NCBI RefSeq assembly: GCF_016925675.1
Contig: NZ_CP070506.1
Span: forward strand, 1,424,501 to 1,488,500
Direction of reading: 5' to 3'
Origin: Pseudomonas hygromyciniae
GTDB lineage: Bacteria > Pseudomonadota > Gammaproteobacteria > Pseudomonadales > Pseudomonadaceae
Length of the DNA: 64,000 bases
Shown here in pieces: positions 1-10,436 of this stretch (position 1 is its first letter; each line of letters starts with the position of its first letter). The notes under the pieces were generated by a model. That model ran no database searches. It worked only from the letters and a program-made list of their open reading frames with translations, and was not told the origin of the DNA. A program made the translations under genes and the position numbers.

Positions 1-1008
1 GGCGAAGTTGTAGTCATGGCGCACTTGCCAGGATTTTTCCTCGGCGTTGTCATAGCTGGCATTGAAGCTGTCGTTGGCCAGGGTGCCGCCGCTGGTGCCA
101 TTGACCCGCATCCACGGGCTGTTACCGCTGAGTTTTTGCAGGCCGACGTAGAAGGTGTTGCCGCCGTACTTGGCCGAGAACAGGCCGGACCAGGTCTTGT
201 TGTCCAACTCGCCGGCCCGGGCGCTGCCGTCATCCTTGCCGTAGAAGAAACCCAGGTTGGCGCCCAGGGTCCAGTCGCCCACGGGCTGGCTGTGGATCAG
301 GTTGAGGTATTGCTGGCGGTAGATGTCCTTGAGTTGGGCATTCCACACGCCGACCTGGGTTCGCTTGTCGTTGAACGCGTATTCGGCGCCCAGGAAGTTG
401 AAGCGATCCGAGGTAAACGCGGTTTTTCCGAACATCGACATGTCGGTCATGCTGCTGTCATCACGCGGGCTGTTGGCGCGGAACTGGCCGCCATACAGGC
501 TCAGGCCGTCGATCTCTTTGGAGGTGATCTGCCCGCCGCGCAGGGTTTGCGGCAGGGAGCGGCCGTCGTCCGAACGCAGGATCGGCAACACCGGCATCCA
601 CTCGCCGACTTTCAACTCGGTCTTGGACAGCCGCGCCTTGAACGCTACCCCCAGGCGACCGAAGTTGTCCGCCGGTTTGCCGTCGTGATCCAGGGGCAGC
701 AGTTGCGTACCACCCGAGCCGCCGCCGCCGTCGAGCTTTTGCGAGTACATGCCCAGCACGTCCACGCCAAAACCCACGGTGCCCTGGGTGAACCCGGACT
801 TGGCGTCGAGGATGAAGCTCTGCGTCCACTCCTGCGCACCGCCCTGGGTCTTGGTCGGGTTGGTGAAATTGCGGTTGAAGAAGAAGTTGCGCAGGTTGAG
901 GTTGGCACTGGCGTCTTCAAGAAAGCCGTGCTCCTCGGCGACAGCGGGAAGGGCAAGGCTGGCGACAGCGGTAGCCAGCAATAGCCGGCGAGGGTGCAAA
1001 GTGCTCAT
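1..1008 (-). CDS. OprD-family outer-membrane porin, C-terminus cut by window edge
   Basis: Read from the ATG at 1008, the reverse strand is open for 336 codons to the window edge. It begins with a signal peptide (MSTLHPRRLLLATAVASLA, cleavage near AVA-EE) followed by GFLEDASANLNLRNFFFNRN, typical of the mature N-terminus of OprD/OccD-OccK porins. Further conserved stretches include GFGVDVLGMYSQKLDG, the arginine- and aspartate-rich RSDDGRSLPQTLRGGQ, and DNKTWSGLFSAKYGGNTFYVGLQ. OprD channels are 18-strand monomeric beta-barrels for uptake of amino acids, peptides or small carboxylates. The substrate cannot be read from this fragment. About 80-100 residues are probably missing beyond position 1. 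The family is certain; the exact member is not. Confidence 0.93.
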   Translation of the reverse strand, partial: MSTLHPRRLLLATAVASLALPAVAEEHGFLEDASANLNLRNFFFNRNFTNPTKTQGGAQEWTQSFILDAKSGFTQGTVGFGVDVLGMYSQKLDGGGGSGGTQLLPLDHDGKPADNFGRLGVAFKARLSKTELKVGEWMPVLPILRSDDGRSLPQTLRGGQITSKEIDGLSLYGGQFRANSPRDDSSMTDMSMFGKTAFTSDRFNFLGAEYAFNDKRTQVGVWNAQLKDIYRQQYLNLIHSQPVGDWTLGANLGFFYGKDDGSARAGELDNKTWSGLFSAKYGGNTFYVGLQKLSGNSPWMRVNGTSGGTLANDSFNASYDNAEEKSWQVRHDYNFA

Positions 1009-1131
1009 GGCGTAGGACCTGTTGTTATTGGTGGTTTTCAGGTGCGGGCCATGGTGCGTGGCGTTGCCGGGGCGATTCAATTGGGGGCAGGGCGGGTTTT
1101 GGGCGGTGATCGAACGGAACTGTACGCCCAT

Positions 1132-1158
1132 GAAAAAAGCCCACCAAAAGGTGGGCTT
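1132..1158 (-). terminator. Rho-independent terminator of the efflux operon
   Basis: Inverted repeat AAGCCCACC/GGTGGGCTT with a 4-nt loop, followed on the reverse strand by a T-run. It lies just downstream of the outer-membrane factor stop codon at 1177 and closes the efflux operon. Confidence 0.85.
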
Positions 1159-1176
1159 CGTGTGTCGCTACGCCGA

Positions 1177-2634
1177 TCAGAACAACTTGAGCTTCGGCGC
1201 TTCTTCTTTCACGGGTTCATTCTTCGCCGTCTGTTCGTTCCAACCGCCACCGAGGGCCTTGTACAAGGTCACTTCGCTGGTCAGTTGGGCCAGGCGATCG
1301 GTGATCAGCGTTTGCTGGGCAGCGAACAGCTGGCGCTGGGCGTCGAGGAAGGTCAGGTTGCTGTCGACACCAATGCGGTAGCGACGTTCGGCCAGACGGT
1401 AGTAGTCCTGGTTGGCCTCGACGAAGTCACGCTGGGCCTGCAACTGTTGGTTGTAGGTCGCACGTGCCGCCAGGCCGTCGGAGACTTCCTGGAACGCGGT
1501 CTGGATCGACTTCTCGTAGGTCGCAACGTTGATCTCTTTCTGGATCTTCGAGTAGTCCAGGCTTGCGCGCAGGCTACCGGCGTTGAAGATCGGGATGTTG
1601 ATCTGCGGCGCGAACGACCAGGTGCCCGAGCCGCCCTTGAACAGGCCGCCGAGGTCCGGGCTCAACGTACCGGCATTGGCGGTCAGGCTGATGCTCGGGA
1701 AGAACGCAGCCCGTGCCGCGCCGATATTGGCGTTGGCCGCCTTGAGGTTGTGCTCGGCCTGCAGGATGTCGGGACGACGTTGCAGCAGGTCTGAAGGCAG
1801 GCCTGCCGGTACTTCGCTCAACAGGTCGTCGGACAGCGGCTGGGTGGCAAGATTCGCCGGCAGGCCGGTGCCCAGCAGCAGGGTCAGGTTGTTTTCGTCC
1901 TGGGCCACTTGGCGGGTGTAGCGGGCCAGTTGCACACGGGCGCTTTCAACCGAGGTGCGCGCCTGGCTCAAGTCCAGGGCCGAGGCCACGCCGACTTCGT
2001 TGCTGCGCGAGGTGAGCTTGAAGCTCTGCTCGTAGGCGGCCAGGGTGTCCTGGGTCAGCTTGAGCAGCTCCTTGTCCGCTTGCCAGGTCAGGTAGGCATT
2101 GGCCACGCTGGCCACCAGGCTGATCTGCGTGCTGCGGCGCGCTTCTTCGGTAGCGAAGTATTTCTGCAACGCTTCTTCGCTCAGGCTGCGCACCCGGCCG
2201 AACAGGTCCAGCTCGTAGGCGTTGATCCCGAGGGTCGCCGAGTAGGAGCTGGTGATGTTCGATTCGCCGGTTTGCGAGGCCCGTGCCGGAGTGCGCTGAC
2301 GGCTGCCGCTGCCATTGGCGCCGACGGCCGGGAACAGGTCGGCACGCTGGATGCGGTACTGCGCGGCGAAGGCGTCGATGTTCAGCGCGGCGACGCGCAG
2401 GTCACGGTTGTTGACCAGTGCGACCTGGATCAGCTGTTGCAGGGCAGGGTCGTGGAAAAACTGCTTCCAGCCCTGTTCGGCAGCGGCCTGGCTCGGTGCC
2501 TGGGCCGACGAATACGCCGGCCCCTGAGGGAACTGGGCGGCAACCGGCGCTTCAGGCTGCTGATAATCTGGGATCAGCGAGCAGCCACTGAGCACGAATG
2601 CCGTGACTGCCAGGGAGAGTAGCGACTTGCGCAT
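1177..2634 (-). CDS. ttgC: Outer-membrane channel lipoprotein of RND multidrug efflux system (TtgC/EmhC/OprM type)
   Basis: 485-residue outer-membrane efflux protein. The N-terminus [20 protein letters not shown] is a lipoprotein signal with lipobox LSGC, so the mature protein is lipidated at Cys18. Two OEP repeats follow, with the family signatures [14 protein letters not shown] and [26 protein letters not shown]. Length equals OprM/TtgC (about 485). It forms the trimeric channel through the outer membrane and periplasm that docks on the adaptor and pump encoded upstream. Its ATG overlaps the pump stop codon by one base (TAATG at 2634-2636), so translation is coupled. This is the last gene of the operon and a terminator follows. 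In the fluorescens group the system is also called EmhABC; I use the ttg name for the closest recognised organisation. Confidence 0.93.
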   Translation of the reverse strand: MRKSLLSLAVTAFVLSGCSLIPDYQQPEAPVAAQFPQGPAYSSAQAPSQAAAEQGWKQFFHDPALQQLIQVALVNNRDLRVAALNIDAFAAQYRIQRADLFPAVGANGSGSRQRTPARASQTGESNITSSYSATLGINAYELDLFGRVRSLSEEALQKYFATEEARRSTQISLVASVANAYLTWQADKELLKLTQDTLAAYEQSFKLTSRSNEVGVASALDLSQARTSVESARVQLARYTRQVAQDENNLTLLLGTGLPANLATQPLSDDLLSEVPAGLPSDLLQRRPDILQAEHNLKAANANIGAARAAFFPSISLTANAGTLSPDLGGLFKGGSGTWSFAPQINIPIFNAGSLRASLDYSKIQKEINVATYEKSIQTAFQEVSDGLAARATYNQQLQAQRDFVEANQDYYRLAERRYRIGVDSNLTFLDAQRQLFAAQQTLITDRLAQLTSEVTLYKALGGGWNEQTAKNEPVKEEAPKLKLF

Positions 2635-5600
2635 TAGCCAGCCTCTTTAGGAGTTTGCGGTGTATCGGACTTGTCAGTTTTTTTCCGGCTGCCAATGGCA
2701 GACACGGTCACGAAGAACAGTGGCACCCAGAAGATCGCCAGGACGGTAGCGGTGATCATACCGCCAATTACCCCGGTACCGATTGCGTGTTGGCTGCCTG
2801 AACCTGCGCCCGAGGAGATCGCCAGCGGCAGTACGCCGAGGACGAACGCCATGGACGTCATGATGATCGGACGCAGACGCATGCGGGACGCCTCGATGGC
2901 CGCCTCGACGATGCCCTTGCCCTGCTCATGCAGCTCCTTGGCGAACTCCACGATCAGGATGGCGTTCTTCGAGGCCAGGCCCACCGTCACCAACAACCCC
3001 ACCTGGAAGAACACGTCGTTGGACAGTCCTCGCAGGCTGGTCGCCATCAGTGCACCGATCACACCCAGCGGTACTACCAACACCACCGCAATCGGGATCG
3101 ACCAGCTTTCGTACAGCGCCGCCAGGCAGAGGAACACTACCAGCAACGACAGGGCGTACAGCGCAGGTGCCTGGGAGCCGGACAAGCGTTCTTCATAGGA
3201 CAGACCGGTCCAGGCATAGCCCACACCCGCAGGCAGTTGCTTGGCGATACGCTCGACTTCTGCCATCGCGTCACCGGTGCTGTAGCCCGGCGCCGGAGTG
3301 CCGAGGACTTCCATGGCCGCTACGCCGTTGTACCGCGACAGTTTCGGCGAACCGAAGATCCAGTTGCCGGAGGCAATGGCGGATAACGGCACCATTTTTC
3401 CGTCGTTGGCGCGCACGTACCATTTGTTCAGGTCTTCCGGGGACATCCGGCCAGCGGCATCGCCCTGGATATAGACCTTCTTCACCCGACCACGGTCGAT
3501 GAAGTCGTTGATGTAGCTGCCACCCAGGGCAATCGCCAGGGTCTGGTTGATGCTCGACAGGCTGATGCCCTGGGCGCTGGCCTTCTCGTCGTCGATGGTC
3601 AACTCATACTGCGGCTCATCGTTCACACCGTTTGGACGTACGCCAGCAAGGATCTTGCTTTGGGCCGCCATGCCGAGGAACTGGTTACGTGCGTTCATCA
3701 ATGCATCGTGACCCACACCGCCCTGATCCTGCAGGAACACGTCGAAGCCCGTTGCGTTACCCAGCTCCAGTACCGAAGGTGGCACGATGGCAAACACCAT
3801 GGCGTCCTTGAAGGTCTGGGAGAAGTATCCCTGGGCCCGCTTGGCCACCTCGAATACCGACATCGAGGCATCCCGCTCGCTCCATGGCTTGAGCATGACG
3901 AATGCCAGGCCCGAGCTTTGGCCACGACCGGCAAAGTTGAAGCCGTTTACGGTAAATACCGATTGCACGGCCTTGCCTTCACCGGGCTCACCTTCCTTGT
4001 TGTTCAACAGGAAGGCACGCATGTCGTCGATAACGGTCTGGGTGCGCTCGGCCGAAGAACCCACCGGCGTCTGCACCTGGGCGAAGATCACACCCTGGTC
4101 TTCCTCGGGCAGGAACGCGCTCGGAATACGGGTGAACAGCCAGATCATGCCGGCGAAGATGATCAGGTACACCAGGAACGAAGGCGCCTTGTGCTTGATC
4201 ATGTTGCCCACGCCACGCTCGTAGCTCAGAACGCCACGGTCGAAGGTGCGGTTGAACCAGCCGAAGAATCCACGCTTGGGTTGCCCGTGTTTCTCAGGGT
4301 CGATCGGCTTGAGCATGGTGGCGCACAAGGCCGGGGTGAAGATCAGTGCAACCAGTACCGACAGGGCCATCGCCGACACAATGGTGATGGAGAACTGTTT
4401 ATAGATCACACCCGTGGAGCCGCCAAAGAACGCCATCGGCAGCAGTACCGCCGACAGTACCAGGGCAATACCCACCAGGGCGCCCTGGATCTGGCTCATG
4501 GACTTGACCGTCGCCTCCTTGGGCGACAGGTGTTCCTCGGCCATCACCCGCTCGACGTTTTCTACCACCACGATCGCATCGTCCACCAGCAAGCCGATGG
4601 CCAGGATCATGCCGAACATGGTCAAGGTGTTGATGGTGAAACCGAAGGCCGCGAGGATGCCGAACGTACCCAGCAAGACCACCGGTACTGTCATGGTGGT
4701 GATGATGGTGGCGCGAAAGTTCTGCAAGAACAGGTACATCACCAGGAACACCAGGATGATCGCCTCGACCAGGGTATCGACTACCCCGGAAATCGATTCG
4801 GTCACCACGGGGGTGGTGTCATACGGAACCACGGCTTTCATGCCCGGCGGGAAGAACGGCTCCAGAGACGCCACCGTGGCGCGGATGGCCTTGGCGGTGT
4901 CCAGGGCATTGGCGCCCGATGCCAGTTTGATCGCCATGCCGGAAGCCGGCTTGCCGTTGAACTGGGCGCTGATGCTGTAGTTCTGGCCACCCAGCTCGAC
5001 ACGGGCGACATCACCCAGGCGCACTTGGGAACCGTCGCTGTTCACGCGCAGGAGGATCTTTTCAAACTGCTCGGCAGTTTGCAGGCGGGTCTTGCCGATG
5101 ATGGTGGCGTTCAACTGCGTGCCGGGCAGGGCTGGCAGGCCGCCCAGTTGGCCGGTGGCCACCTGTACGTTTTGTGCCTGCACGGCGGTGCTGACATCCA
5201 CTGGGGTCATCTTGTAGTTGTTCAACTTGGCCGGGTCCAGCCAGATACGCATGGCGTACTGGGAACCGAAGACCTGGAAGTCACCGACGCCAGAGGTCCG
5301 AGAAATCGGGTCCTGGATGTTGGAAACGATGTAGTTGGACAGGTCATCCTTGGTCATGGTGCCGTCTTCGGACACCAAACCGATCACCATCAGGAAGTTC
5401 TTCACCGACTTGGTTACGCGGATCCCCTGCTGCTGCACTTCTTGAGGCAGCAATGGGGTCGCCAGGTTCAGCTTGTTCTGCACCTGGACCTGGGCGATGT
5501 CGGGGTTGGTACCCTGGTTGAACGTCGCGGTGATGGTCATGCTGCCGTCGGAGTTACTGTCCGAGGCCACATAACGCAGGTTGTCGATACCATTGAGCTG

Positions 5601-5801
5601 CTGCTCGATCACCTGCACCACGGTGTCCTGCACGGTTTGTGCGGATGCGCCTGGGTAGGTCACCTGGATATCAATGGCGGTTGGTGCGATGGCCGGGTAT
5701 TGGTTGATGGGCAACTTCAGGATCGACAGTGCCCCGACCAGCATGATTACCAGGGCGATTACCCAGGCAAAAATGGGACGGTCGATAAAAAATTTCGACA
5801 T
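2634..5801 (-). CDS. ttgB: RND multidrug efflux pump, inner-membrane transporter (TtgB/EmhB/MexB type)
   Basis: 1055 residues, the normal length for HAE1-family RND pumps. Begins [21 protein letters not shown] (TM1). It carries the proton-relay pair in [18 protein letters not shown] of TM4 and the TM10 lysine in [21 protein letters not shown]. The family end motif [22 protein letters not shown] is present. Two large periplasmic loops alternate with 12 membrane segments. It exports drugs, solvents and aromatic compounds by proton antiport, working as a trimer with the adaptor (5805-6944) and channel (1177-2634). Only 3 bases separate it from the adaptor stop codon, supporting one transcript driven from the ttgR/ttgA intergenic region. 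The tail is lysine- and threonine-rich ([16 protein letters not shown]), as is usual for this subfamily. Confidence 0.95.
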   Translation of the reverse strand: MSKFFIDRPIFAWVIALVIMLVGALSILKLPINQYPAIAPTAIDIQVTYPGASAQTVQDTVVQVIEQQLNGIDNLRYVASDSNSDGSMTITATFNQGTNPDIAQVQVQNKLNLATPLLPQEVQQQGIRVTKSVKNFLMVIGLVSEDGTMTKDDLSNYIVSNIQDPISRTSGVGDFQVFGSQYAMRIWLDPAKLNNYKMTPVDVSTAVQAQNVQVATGQLGGLPALPGTQLNATIIGKTRLQTAEQFEKILLRVNSDGSQVRLGDVARVELGGQNYSISAQFNGKPASGMAIKLASGANALDTAKAIRATVASLEPFFPPGMKAVVPYDTTPVVTESISGVVDTLVEAIILVFLVMYLFLQNFRATIITTMTVPVVLLGTFGILAAFGFTINTLTMFGMILAIGLLVDDAIVVVENVERVMAEEHLSPKEATVKSMSQIQGALVGIALVLSAVLLPMAFFGGSTGVIYKQFSITIVSAMALSVLVALIFTPALCATMLKPIDPEKHGQPKRGFFGWFNRTFDRGVLSYERGVGNMIKHKAPSFLVYLIIFAGMIWLFTRIPSAFLPEEDQGVIFAQVQTPVGSSAERTQTVIDDMRAFLLNNKEGEPGEGKAVQSVFTVNGFNFAGRGQSSGLAFVMLKPWSERDASMSVFEVAKRAQGYFSQTFKDAMVFAIVPPSVLELGNATGFDVFLQDQGGVGHDALMNARNQFLGMAAQSKILAGVRPNGVNDEPQYELTIDDEKASAQGISLSSINQTLAIALGGSYINDFIDRGRVKKVYIQGDAAGRMSPEDLNKWYVRANDGKMVPLSAIASGNWIFGSPKLSRYNGVAAMEVLGTPAPGYSTGDAMAEVERIAKQLPAGVGYAWTGLSYEERLSGSQAPALYALSLLVVFLCLAALYESWSIPIAVVLVVPLGVIGALMATSLRGLSNDVFFQVGLLVTVGLASKNAILIVEFAKELHEQGKGIVEAAIEASRMRLRPIIMTSMAFVLGVLPLAISSGAGSGSQHAIGTGVIGGMITATVLAIFWVPLFFVTVSAIGSRKKTDKSDTPQTPKEAG

Positions 5802-5804
5802 GTA

Positions 5805-6944
5805 TTACTCCCCTTTGCCAGCGGCGGCAGGAGCAGTACCGGCGGGCTTGGCGTTGGTGGCTTCCTTGGCTTGAACCGTGATTCCCGGCTTGATGAACTG
5901 CAAGCCTTCGGTGATCACACGGTCACCGGCATTCAGGCCCTTTTCCACCAGCCAGTAGGCACCGGCGGTACGGTTGGCCACCAGCACGCGCTGTTCAACC
6001 TTGTTGTCGGCAGTCACCACCAGCGCCGTCGGGATACCCTTGATGTCGCGGGTCACACCCTGTTGAGGGGCGAGGATTGCCTTGCTGTTCACACCGGCCT
6101 GCAATTGCGCGTGGACAAACATGCCCGGCAGCAGGGTGTGGTCAGGGTTGGGGAACACGGCGCGCAGGGTGACCGAACCGGTGGTCTGGTCGACCGACAC
6201 TTCGGAGAACTCCAGGCGCCCTTGCTGGCTGTATTCGCTGCCGTCTTCCAGGGTCAGCTTGACCATGGCCGCGTTCTCACCGGCTTTTTGCAGTTGGCCG
6301 CTTTCCAGGTCGCGACGCAGTTTCAGCATCTCGGTGGACGATTGCGTGACGTCGACGTAGATCGGGTCCAATTGCTGGATCACCGCCATGGCATCGGCCT
6401 GGCCATTGCTGACCAGTGCGCCTTCGGTGACCGAGGAACGGCCGATACGCCCGGAGATTGGGGCGAACACCTTGGTGTAGCGCACGTTGATCTGAGCGCT
6501 CTGCAGGTTGGCTTCCGAGGTCATGCGGTTGGACACGGCGGTGTCGTATTCCTGGCGGCTGACGGCCTGTTCGTTGACCAACTGCTTGTAGCGGTCGGCA
6601 ATCGACTTGGTCTGCTGCAGGCTGGCCTGGGCGCTTTTGAGGGTGGCCTCATAGACCGACGGATCGATCTGATAGAGCTGCTGGCCTTCCTTGACGTCGC
6701 CGCCTTCCTTGAACAGGCGCTTGAGAATGATGCCGTTAACCTGCGGGCGGACTTCCGCGATGCGGAACGCAGTGGTGCGGCCCGGCAATTCGGAGGTCAG
6801 GGTATAGGCTTGAGGTTGAATAGTGACCACGCCGACCTGAGGGGTTTGAGCGGGCGGTGCCGCCTCTTCCTTTTTACATCCGCTGAGCAGCGATGCCAGG
6901 GCGACGGCAGTGACCAGAGCGGTAACAGCTGGCTTAAGTTGCAT
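5805..6944 (-). CDS. ttgA: Periplasmic adaptor of RND efflux system (TtgA/EmhA/MexA type)
   Basis: 379 residues from the ATG at 6944, which has GAGG 8 bases upstream. An in-frame start 12 codons earlier would put a non-signal extension before the lipoprotein signal. N-terminus MQLKPAVTALVTAV leads to lipobox LLSGC, so the protein is a membrane-anchored lipoprotein. The order is barrel half-motif, alpha-hairpin (TLKSAQASLQQTKSIADRYKQL), lipoyl-like RYTKVFAPISGRIGRSSVTEG and a C-terminal membrane-proximal domain. It bridges the pump and the outer-membrane channel. First gene of the ttgABC operon, read divergently from its repressor gene. Confidence 0.94.
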   Translation of the reverse strand: MQLKPAVTALVTAVALASLLSGCKKEEAAPPAQTPQVGVVTIQPQAYTLTSELPGRTTAFRIAEVRPQVNGIILKRLFKEGGDVKEGQQLYQIDPSVYEATLKSAQASLQQTKSIADRYKQLVNEQAVSRQEYDTAVSNRMTSEANLQSAQINVRYTKVFAPISGRIGRSSVTEGALVSNGQADAMAVIQQLDPIYVDVTQSSTEMLKLRRDLESGQLQKAGENAAMVKLTLEDGSEYSQQGRLEFSEVSVDQTTGSVTLRAVFPNPDHTLLPGMFVHAQLQAGVNSKAILAPQQGVTRDIKGIPTALVVTADNKVEQRVLVANRTAGAYWLVEKGLNAGDRVITEGLQFIKPGITVQAKEATNAKPAGTAPAAAGKGE

Positions 6945-7033
6945 GAAGATCCTCGGGTCAGGCGCGCTTGATGCGCACAAGAAGTGTGGAAGGGTAAAAA
7001 ACAGGCACTGAGTGGATAAGTAGCTTGCTACGC

Positions 7034-7063
7034 AATATACTTACGTTCATGGTTGTTTGTAAA
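7034..7063. promoter_or_regulatory. TtgR operator overlapping the ttgA promoter
   Basis: On the reverse strand the stretch reads TTTACAAACAACCATGAACG followed by TAAGTATATTG. To my knowledge this is nearly the operator protected by TtgR in Pseudomonas putida. A -35 candidate TTACAA (7057-7062) and a -10 candidate TATATT (7034-7039) are separated by 17 bp on the ttgA strand, so repressor binding would occlude ttgA transcription. A TTGACA at 7067-7072 on the forward strand may be the -35 of ttgR. The site lies in the 265-bp divergent region. Confidence 0.75.
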
Positions 7064-7209
7064 CTCTTGACAGGCTTCGCGGATTCCTTACAAGGCAGCG
7101 CTGAAAGCCTCGATTCTATTACGTTCGGCGCCCATGAAGGTGTCGTCCCATAATTATTCAGAAGGTGGTTAGCAGCCACCGCTCGTGTCCTGATTGAGGT
7201 GTTACTGCC

Positions 7210-7842
7210 ATGGTTCGTCGTACCAAAGAGGAAGCTCAGGAAACGCGTAGCCAAATACTTGAAGCCGCCGAGCAAGCCTTTTATGAGCGCGGCGTTGCGC
7301 GTACCACGTTGGCAGATATCGCGGCCAGGGCAGGCGTGACGCGGGGCGCGATCTATTGGCACTTCAGCAATAAGTCGGACCTGTTGCAGGCACTGCTCGA
7401 CACGCTGCACGAACCTCTGGACGAATTGGCCAGGGCCAGTGAAAGCGAGGATGAGGTAGATCCGCTGGGCTGTATGCGCAAGCTGCTGATTCATCTTTTT
7501 CATCAGGTGGCCCTGGACCCGAAGACTCGGCGCATTAATGAGATCCTGTTCCATAAGTGCGAATTTACCGATGAAATGTGCGACATGCGCCGTCAGCGCC
7601 AGACCCACAGCCTTGAGTGCAACCTGCGCATCGGCCTGACGCTGCGCAATGCAGTTCACCGCGGGCAGCTCCCGGAAAACCTCGACACTGCTCGTGGGGC
7701 GGTGTGCATACACGCTTATATCAATGGGCTTATTGGCCAGTGGCTACTGGTGCCTGACAGCTTCGAGCTGTATCAGCAGGCTGAGCGTCTGGTGGATATA
7801 GGGCTGGACATGCTGCGATTGAGCCCCGGCCTGCGCAATTGA
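7210..7842 (+). CDS. ttgR: TetR-family repressor of the efflux operon (TtgR/EmhR type)
   Basis: 210 residues, the length of TtgR. The N-terminal helix-turn-helix reads [23 protein letters not shown], very close to TtgR and AcrR. The C-terminal ligand-binding domain contains the characteristic HKCEFTDEM and [14 protein letters not shown]. TtgR-type proteins bind flavonoids, antibiotics and solvents and then release the divergent efflux operon. The gene is transcribed away from ttgABC across the region that holds the conserved operator, so autoregulation and control of ttgABC are both expected. The start ATG at 7210 matches the family start [13 protein letters not shown]. Confidence 0.95.
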   Translation: MVRRTKEEAQETRSQILEAAEQAFYERGVARTTLADIAARAGVTRGAIYWHFSNKSDLLQALLDTLHEPLDELARASESEDEVDPLGCMRKLLIHLFHQVALDPKTRRINEILFHKCEFTDEMCDMRRQRQTHSLECNLRIGLTLRNAVHRGQLPENLDTARGAVCIHAYINGLIGQWLLVPDSFELYQQAERLVDIGLDMLRLSPGLRN

Positions 7843-7886
7843 TACAAAATGCGTAATTACGTCCGTTTGTGTCAACAGTAAAGCCT

Positions 7887-7906
7887 AAGGACGGTCAATC
7901 GTCCTT
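7887..7906 (+). terminator. Possible weak terminator after ttgR
   Basis: Perfect inverted repeat AAGGACG/CGTCCTT with a 6-nt loop, 45 bp after the ttgR stop. The following bases (CCGACTTATTTGTG) are only moderately T-rich. The rest of 7843-8033 shows no gene. Confidence 0.4.
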
Positions 7907-8033
7907 CCGACTTATTTGTGGGGTGACTTTATATACGCGCTGGCGCCGGGTTGAAAGGTAGCCGGCTAAGTATTTTGTAGCGATATTGTTGCAGTGATGT
8001 GAAGGAGTGTTTCCTACAACGGATGGCTAACAT

Positions 8034-8066
8034 AAAAAGCCCCGGCTCTCACGAACCGGGGCTTTT
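8034..8066. terminator. Bidirectional terminator between ttgR and the OYE operon
   Basis: AAAAAGCCCCGG, loop CTCTCACGAA, CCGGGGCTTTT: a strong stem flanked by an A-run on the left and a T-run on the right. It can end transcripts from ttgR (forward) and from the reductase operon (reverse). Confidence 0.85.
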
Positions 8067-8081
8067 GCGTTTCTGCTTTTC

Positions 8082-8181
8082 TGTAGGAGCGAGCTTGCTC
8101 GCGAAGAACGTAAACGATAACGCAGTGAATCTGGTTTATTGCGGCGCCCTCAGGTTCTTCGCGAGCAAGCTCGCTCTTACA
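8082..8181. repeat. REPIN (paired inverted REP), GTAGGAGCGAGCTTGC type
   Basis: Left arm TGTAGGAGCGAGCTTGCTCG at 8082 and right arm GCGAGCAAGCTCGCTCTTAC ending at 8181, with AAGAACG/GGTTCTT inner pairing. The right arm supplies the stop codon of the neighbouring reductase gene. Confidence 0.9.
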
Positions 8182-9232
8182 AGGGGAGGGTTGGGTAGTC
8201 GATATAGCCGACCGGGCCCTTGGTGTAGAAGGTGTCGGGGCGCGCTTCATTGAGCGGCGCATCGGCCTTGAGGCGCGCCGGCAGGTCCGGGTTGGCGATA
8301 AACGGCACGCCAAAGGCCACCGCATCCGCCTTGCCCGAAGCCAACCAGGCGTTGGCGCTGTCCTTGGTAAAGCGCTCGTTGGCGATGTACGGCCCACCGA
8401 ACGCGGCTTTCAGTTGTGGGCCAAGGCTGTCGCCGGCTTCTTTCTCGCGGGCGCAGATAAAGGCAATGCCGCGCTTGCCCAGTTCACGGGCGACGTAGGT
8501 GAAGGTTTCTGCCAGGTTGTCATCGCCCATGTCATGGAGATCGGCCCGAGGCGACAAATGCATCCCCACGCGGCCAGCGCCCCAGACTTCGATCACTGCA
8601 TCGGTCACTTCCAGCAGCAATCGTGCACGGTTTTCCAGGGAGCCGCCGTACTCATCAGTGCGCTGGTTGGTGCTGCTTTGCAGGAACTGGTCGAGCAGGT
8701 AACCGTTGGCGCCATGCACTTCCACGCCGTCAAAGCCGGCGGCCTTGGCGTTCTCGGCCCCCACGCGGTAGGCGTCGACGATATCCGCGATCTCTGCGGT
8801 TTCCAGGGCGCGTGGGGTCGGGTAGTCCGCCAGTGGCCGCACCAGGCTGACATGGCCTGCCGGTTGGATGGCGCTGGGTGCCACCGGGGCTTCGCCGTTC
8901 AGGTAGGACGGGTGGGAGATACGCCCTACGTGCCACAGTTGCAGGAAGATTTTGCCGCCTGCGTTATGCACAGCCTTGGTAATGTTGGTCCAGCCACGCA
9001 CCTGGTCGTTGGACCAGATGCCGGGGGTGTCCGGGTAGCCCACGCCCATTGGCGTCACCGAGGTGGCTTCGCTGAGGATCAGCCCGGCGCAGGCCCGCTG
9101 CACGTAGTATTCAGCCATCAGCGCATTGGGTACGCGACCGGCATCGGCACGGCCGCGCGTCAGCGGCGCCATGATGATGCGGTTCGACAGTTGCACATCA
9201 CCCAGTTTGATCGGATCGAAAATAGTCGTCAT
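8177..9232 (-). CDS. Old Yellow Enzyme-family alkene reductase (NemA/XenB type)
   Basis: 351 residues from the ATG at 9232; a GTG three codons earlier lacks a better ribosome site. TIM-barrel flavoprotein with FMN-site start TTIFDPIKLGDVQLSNRIIM and MAPLTRGRA. Other family motifs are LQLWHVGRISHPSYL, the substrate-binding pair HGANGYLLDQFL and STNQRTDEYGGSLENR, and the FMN phosphate site AVAFGVPFIANPDLP. These enzymes reduce activated C=C bonds, nitro groups or quinones with NAD(P)H. Third gene of an arsR-MFS-OYE operon, so a role in detoxifying an electrophile that the transporter also exports is inferred. The TAA stop lies inside the adjacent REP arm. Confidence 0.9.
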   Translation of the reverse strand: MTTIFDPIKLGDVQLSNRIIMAPLTRGRADAGRVPNALMAEYYVQRACAGLILSEATSVTPMGVGYPDTPGIWSNDQVRGWTNITKAVHNAGGKIFLQLWHVGRISHPSYLNGEAPVAPSAIQPAGHVSLVRPLADYPTPRALETAEIADIVDAYRVGAENAKAAGFDGVEVHGANGYLLDQFLQSSTNQRTDEYGGSLENRARLLLEVTDAVIEVWGAGRVGMHLSPRADLHDMGDDNLAETFTYVARELGKRGIAFICAREKEAGDSLGPQLKAAFGGPYIANERFTKDSANAWLASGKADAVAFGVPFIANPDLPARLKADAPLNEARPDTFYTKGPVGYIDYPTLPL

Positions 9233-9258
9233 CGTAAACACTCGTCTGTTCTAAGTGA

Positions 9259-10425
9259 TTAATGGGTAGCAGGGGCCAGGTCGGCATCGCCGCTCTGACG
9301 GAACGTAATCAGCGTGACCACCAGCGCCAGGATCGCCAGCACCGCAGCGGCCAACGGCACGCTGGTCAGGCCGAAACCGTGGGCAATCACGCTACCGCCA
9401 ACCCAGGCGCCCAGCGCGTTGCCGATGTTGAAAGCGCCGATATTGAGGGTCGAGACCAGGTTGGGCGCGGCCTTGCCGAACGTCACCACGTTGATCTGCA
9501 GCGCCGGTACGGCGGCAAATGACGCGGTGGCCCAGAGGAACAGGGTAATTTCGGTGGGGATGATGGCGACGCTGGTCCAGGTCAATGCGGTGGACACCAC
9601 GGCCATGCTGATAAACACGCCGATCAGGGTGGCCGCCAGGCGCTTGTCCGCCAGCTTGCCGCCGATGATATTGCCCACGGTCAGGCCCAGGCCGATCAGC
9701 AGCAGGGTCCAGGTCACGCCTTTGGGTGAGATACCGGTGACATCCCCCAGCAGCGGCGCGACATAGGTGAAGAGGGTGAACATCGAAGCGGCAAACAGCG
9801 CAGTCATGCTCAACGACAACCAGATGCCGGCGCCCTTGAGGGCCGCCAGTTCGGCGCGCATGTCGAGTTTTTCTTCATCACGCTTGGCCGGCAGGAAGCG
9901 GATCAGGCCGATCAGCGCAATTACACCAATCACCGTCACGGCCCAGAAGGTCGAGCGCCAGCCAGCTTCCTGGCCCAGCGCGGTGCCCAGGGGCACGCCG
10001 AGTACGTTGGCCAGGGTCAGGCCGGTAAACATCAGGGCCACCGCCGAAGCGCGCTTGTTGGCCGGCACCAGGTTGGCCGCCACTACCGAGCCGATCCCAA
10101 AGAACGCACCGTGGCACAGCGCGGTCACCACACGGGCAAACATCAGCACGTTGTAGTCACTGGCCAGGGCGCAGAGCAGATTGCCGATGATGAAAATGCC
10201 CATCAGCGCTACCAGAGCAGCCTTGCGCGGCAGCTTGGCGGTGGCCAGTGCCATGAAGGGCGCACCGATGGCCACGCCCAGGGCGTAGCCGGTCACCAGC
10301 CAGCCGGCGCCTGGAATCGACACACCGAGGTCGGCCGCCACATCGGGCAACAGGCCCATGATGACGAATTCGGTGGTGCCGATGGCGAAGGCGCTTAAGG
10401 CCAGTATGAGTAGCGAGAGAGGCAT
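9259..10425 (-). CDS. MFS efflux transporter, DHA1/AraJ-like
   Basis: 388 residues with 12 predicted membrane segments. Begins MPLSLLILALSAFAIGTTEFV, the usual opening of AraJ/YdhP/Cmx-type drug:proton antiporters; the GTTEF signature is diagnostic. Motif A-like positively charged loop is TAKLPRKAALV and motif C-like GVPLGTALGQEAGWRSTFW marks an exporter. The gene starts 11 bp after the ArsR-type regulator stops and ends 26 bp before the reductase, so all three are co-transcribed. Substrate unknown; an electrophilic or aromatic compound handled together with the reductase is a reasonable inference. Confidence 0.88.
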   Translation of the reverse strand: MPLSLLILALSAFAIGTTEFVIMGLLPDVAADLGVSIPGAGWLVTGYALGVAIGAPFMALATAKLPRKAALVALMGIFIIGNLLCALASDYNVLMFARVVTALCHGAFFGIGSVVAANLVPANKRASAVALMFTGLTLANVLGVPLGTALGQEAGWRSTFWAVTVIGVIALIGLIRFLPAKRDEEKLDMRAELAALKGAGIWLSLSMTALFAASMFTLFTYVAPLLGDVTGISPKGVTWTLLLIGLGLTVGNIIGGKLADKRLAATLIGVFISMAVVSTALTWTSVAIIPTEITLFLWATASFAAVPALQINVVTFGKAAPNLVSTLNIGAFNIGNALGAWVGGSVIAHGFGLTSVPLAAAVLAILALVVTLITFRQSGDADLAPATH

Positions 10426-10436
10426 TGTGGGGTCCT

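Noticed and set aside
3660..6971. 1103-codon open frame on the forward strand across the efflux genes
   Set aside because: It is antisense to ttgB and ttgA, has no start signal and gives His/Gly/Gln-rich low-complexity protein typical of GC-rich shadows.
8009..8020. Single TTTCCTACA heptad after ttgR
   Set aside because: Only one half-site, without the inverted partner, far from the Bvg-like cluster; probably chance.
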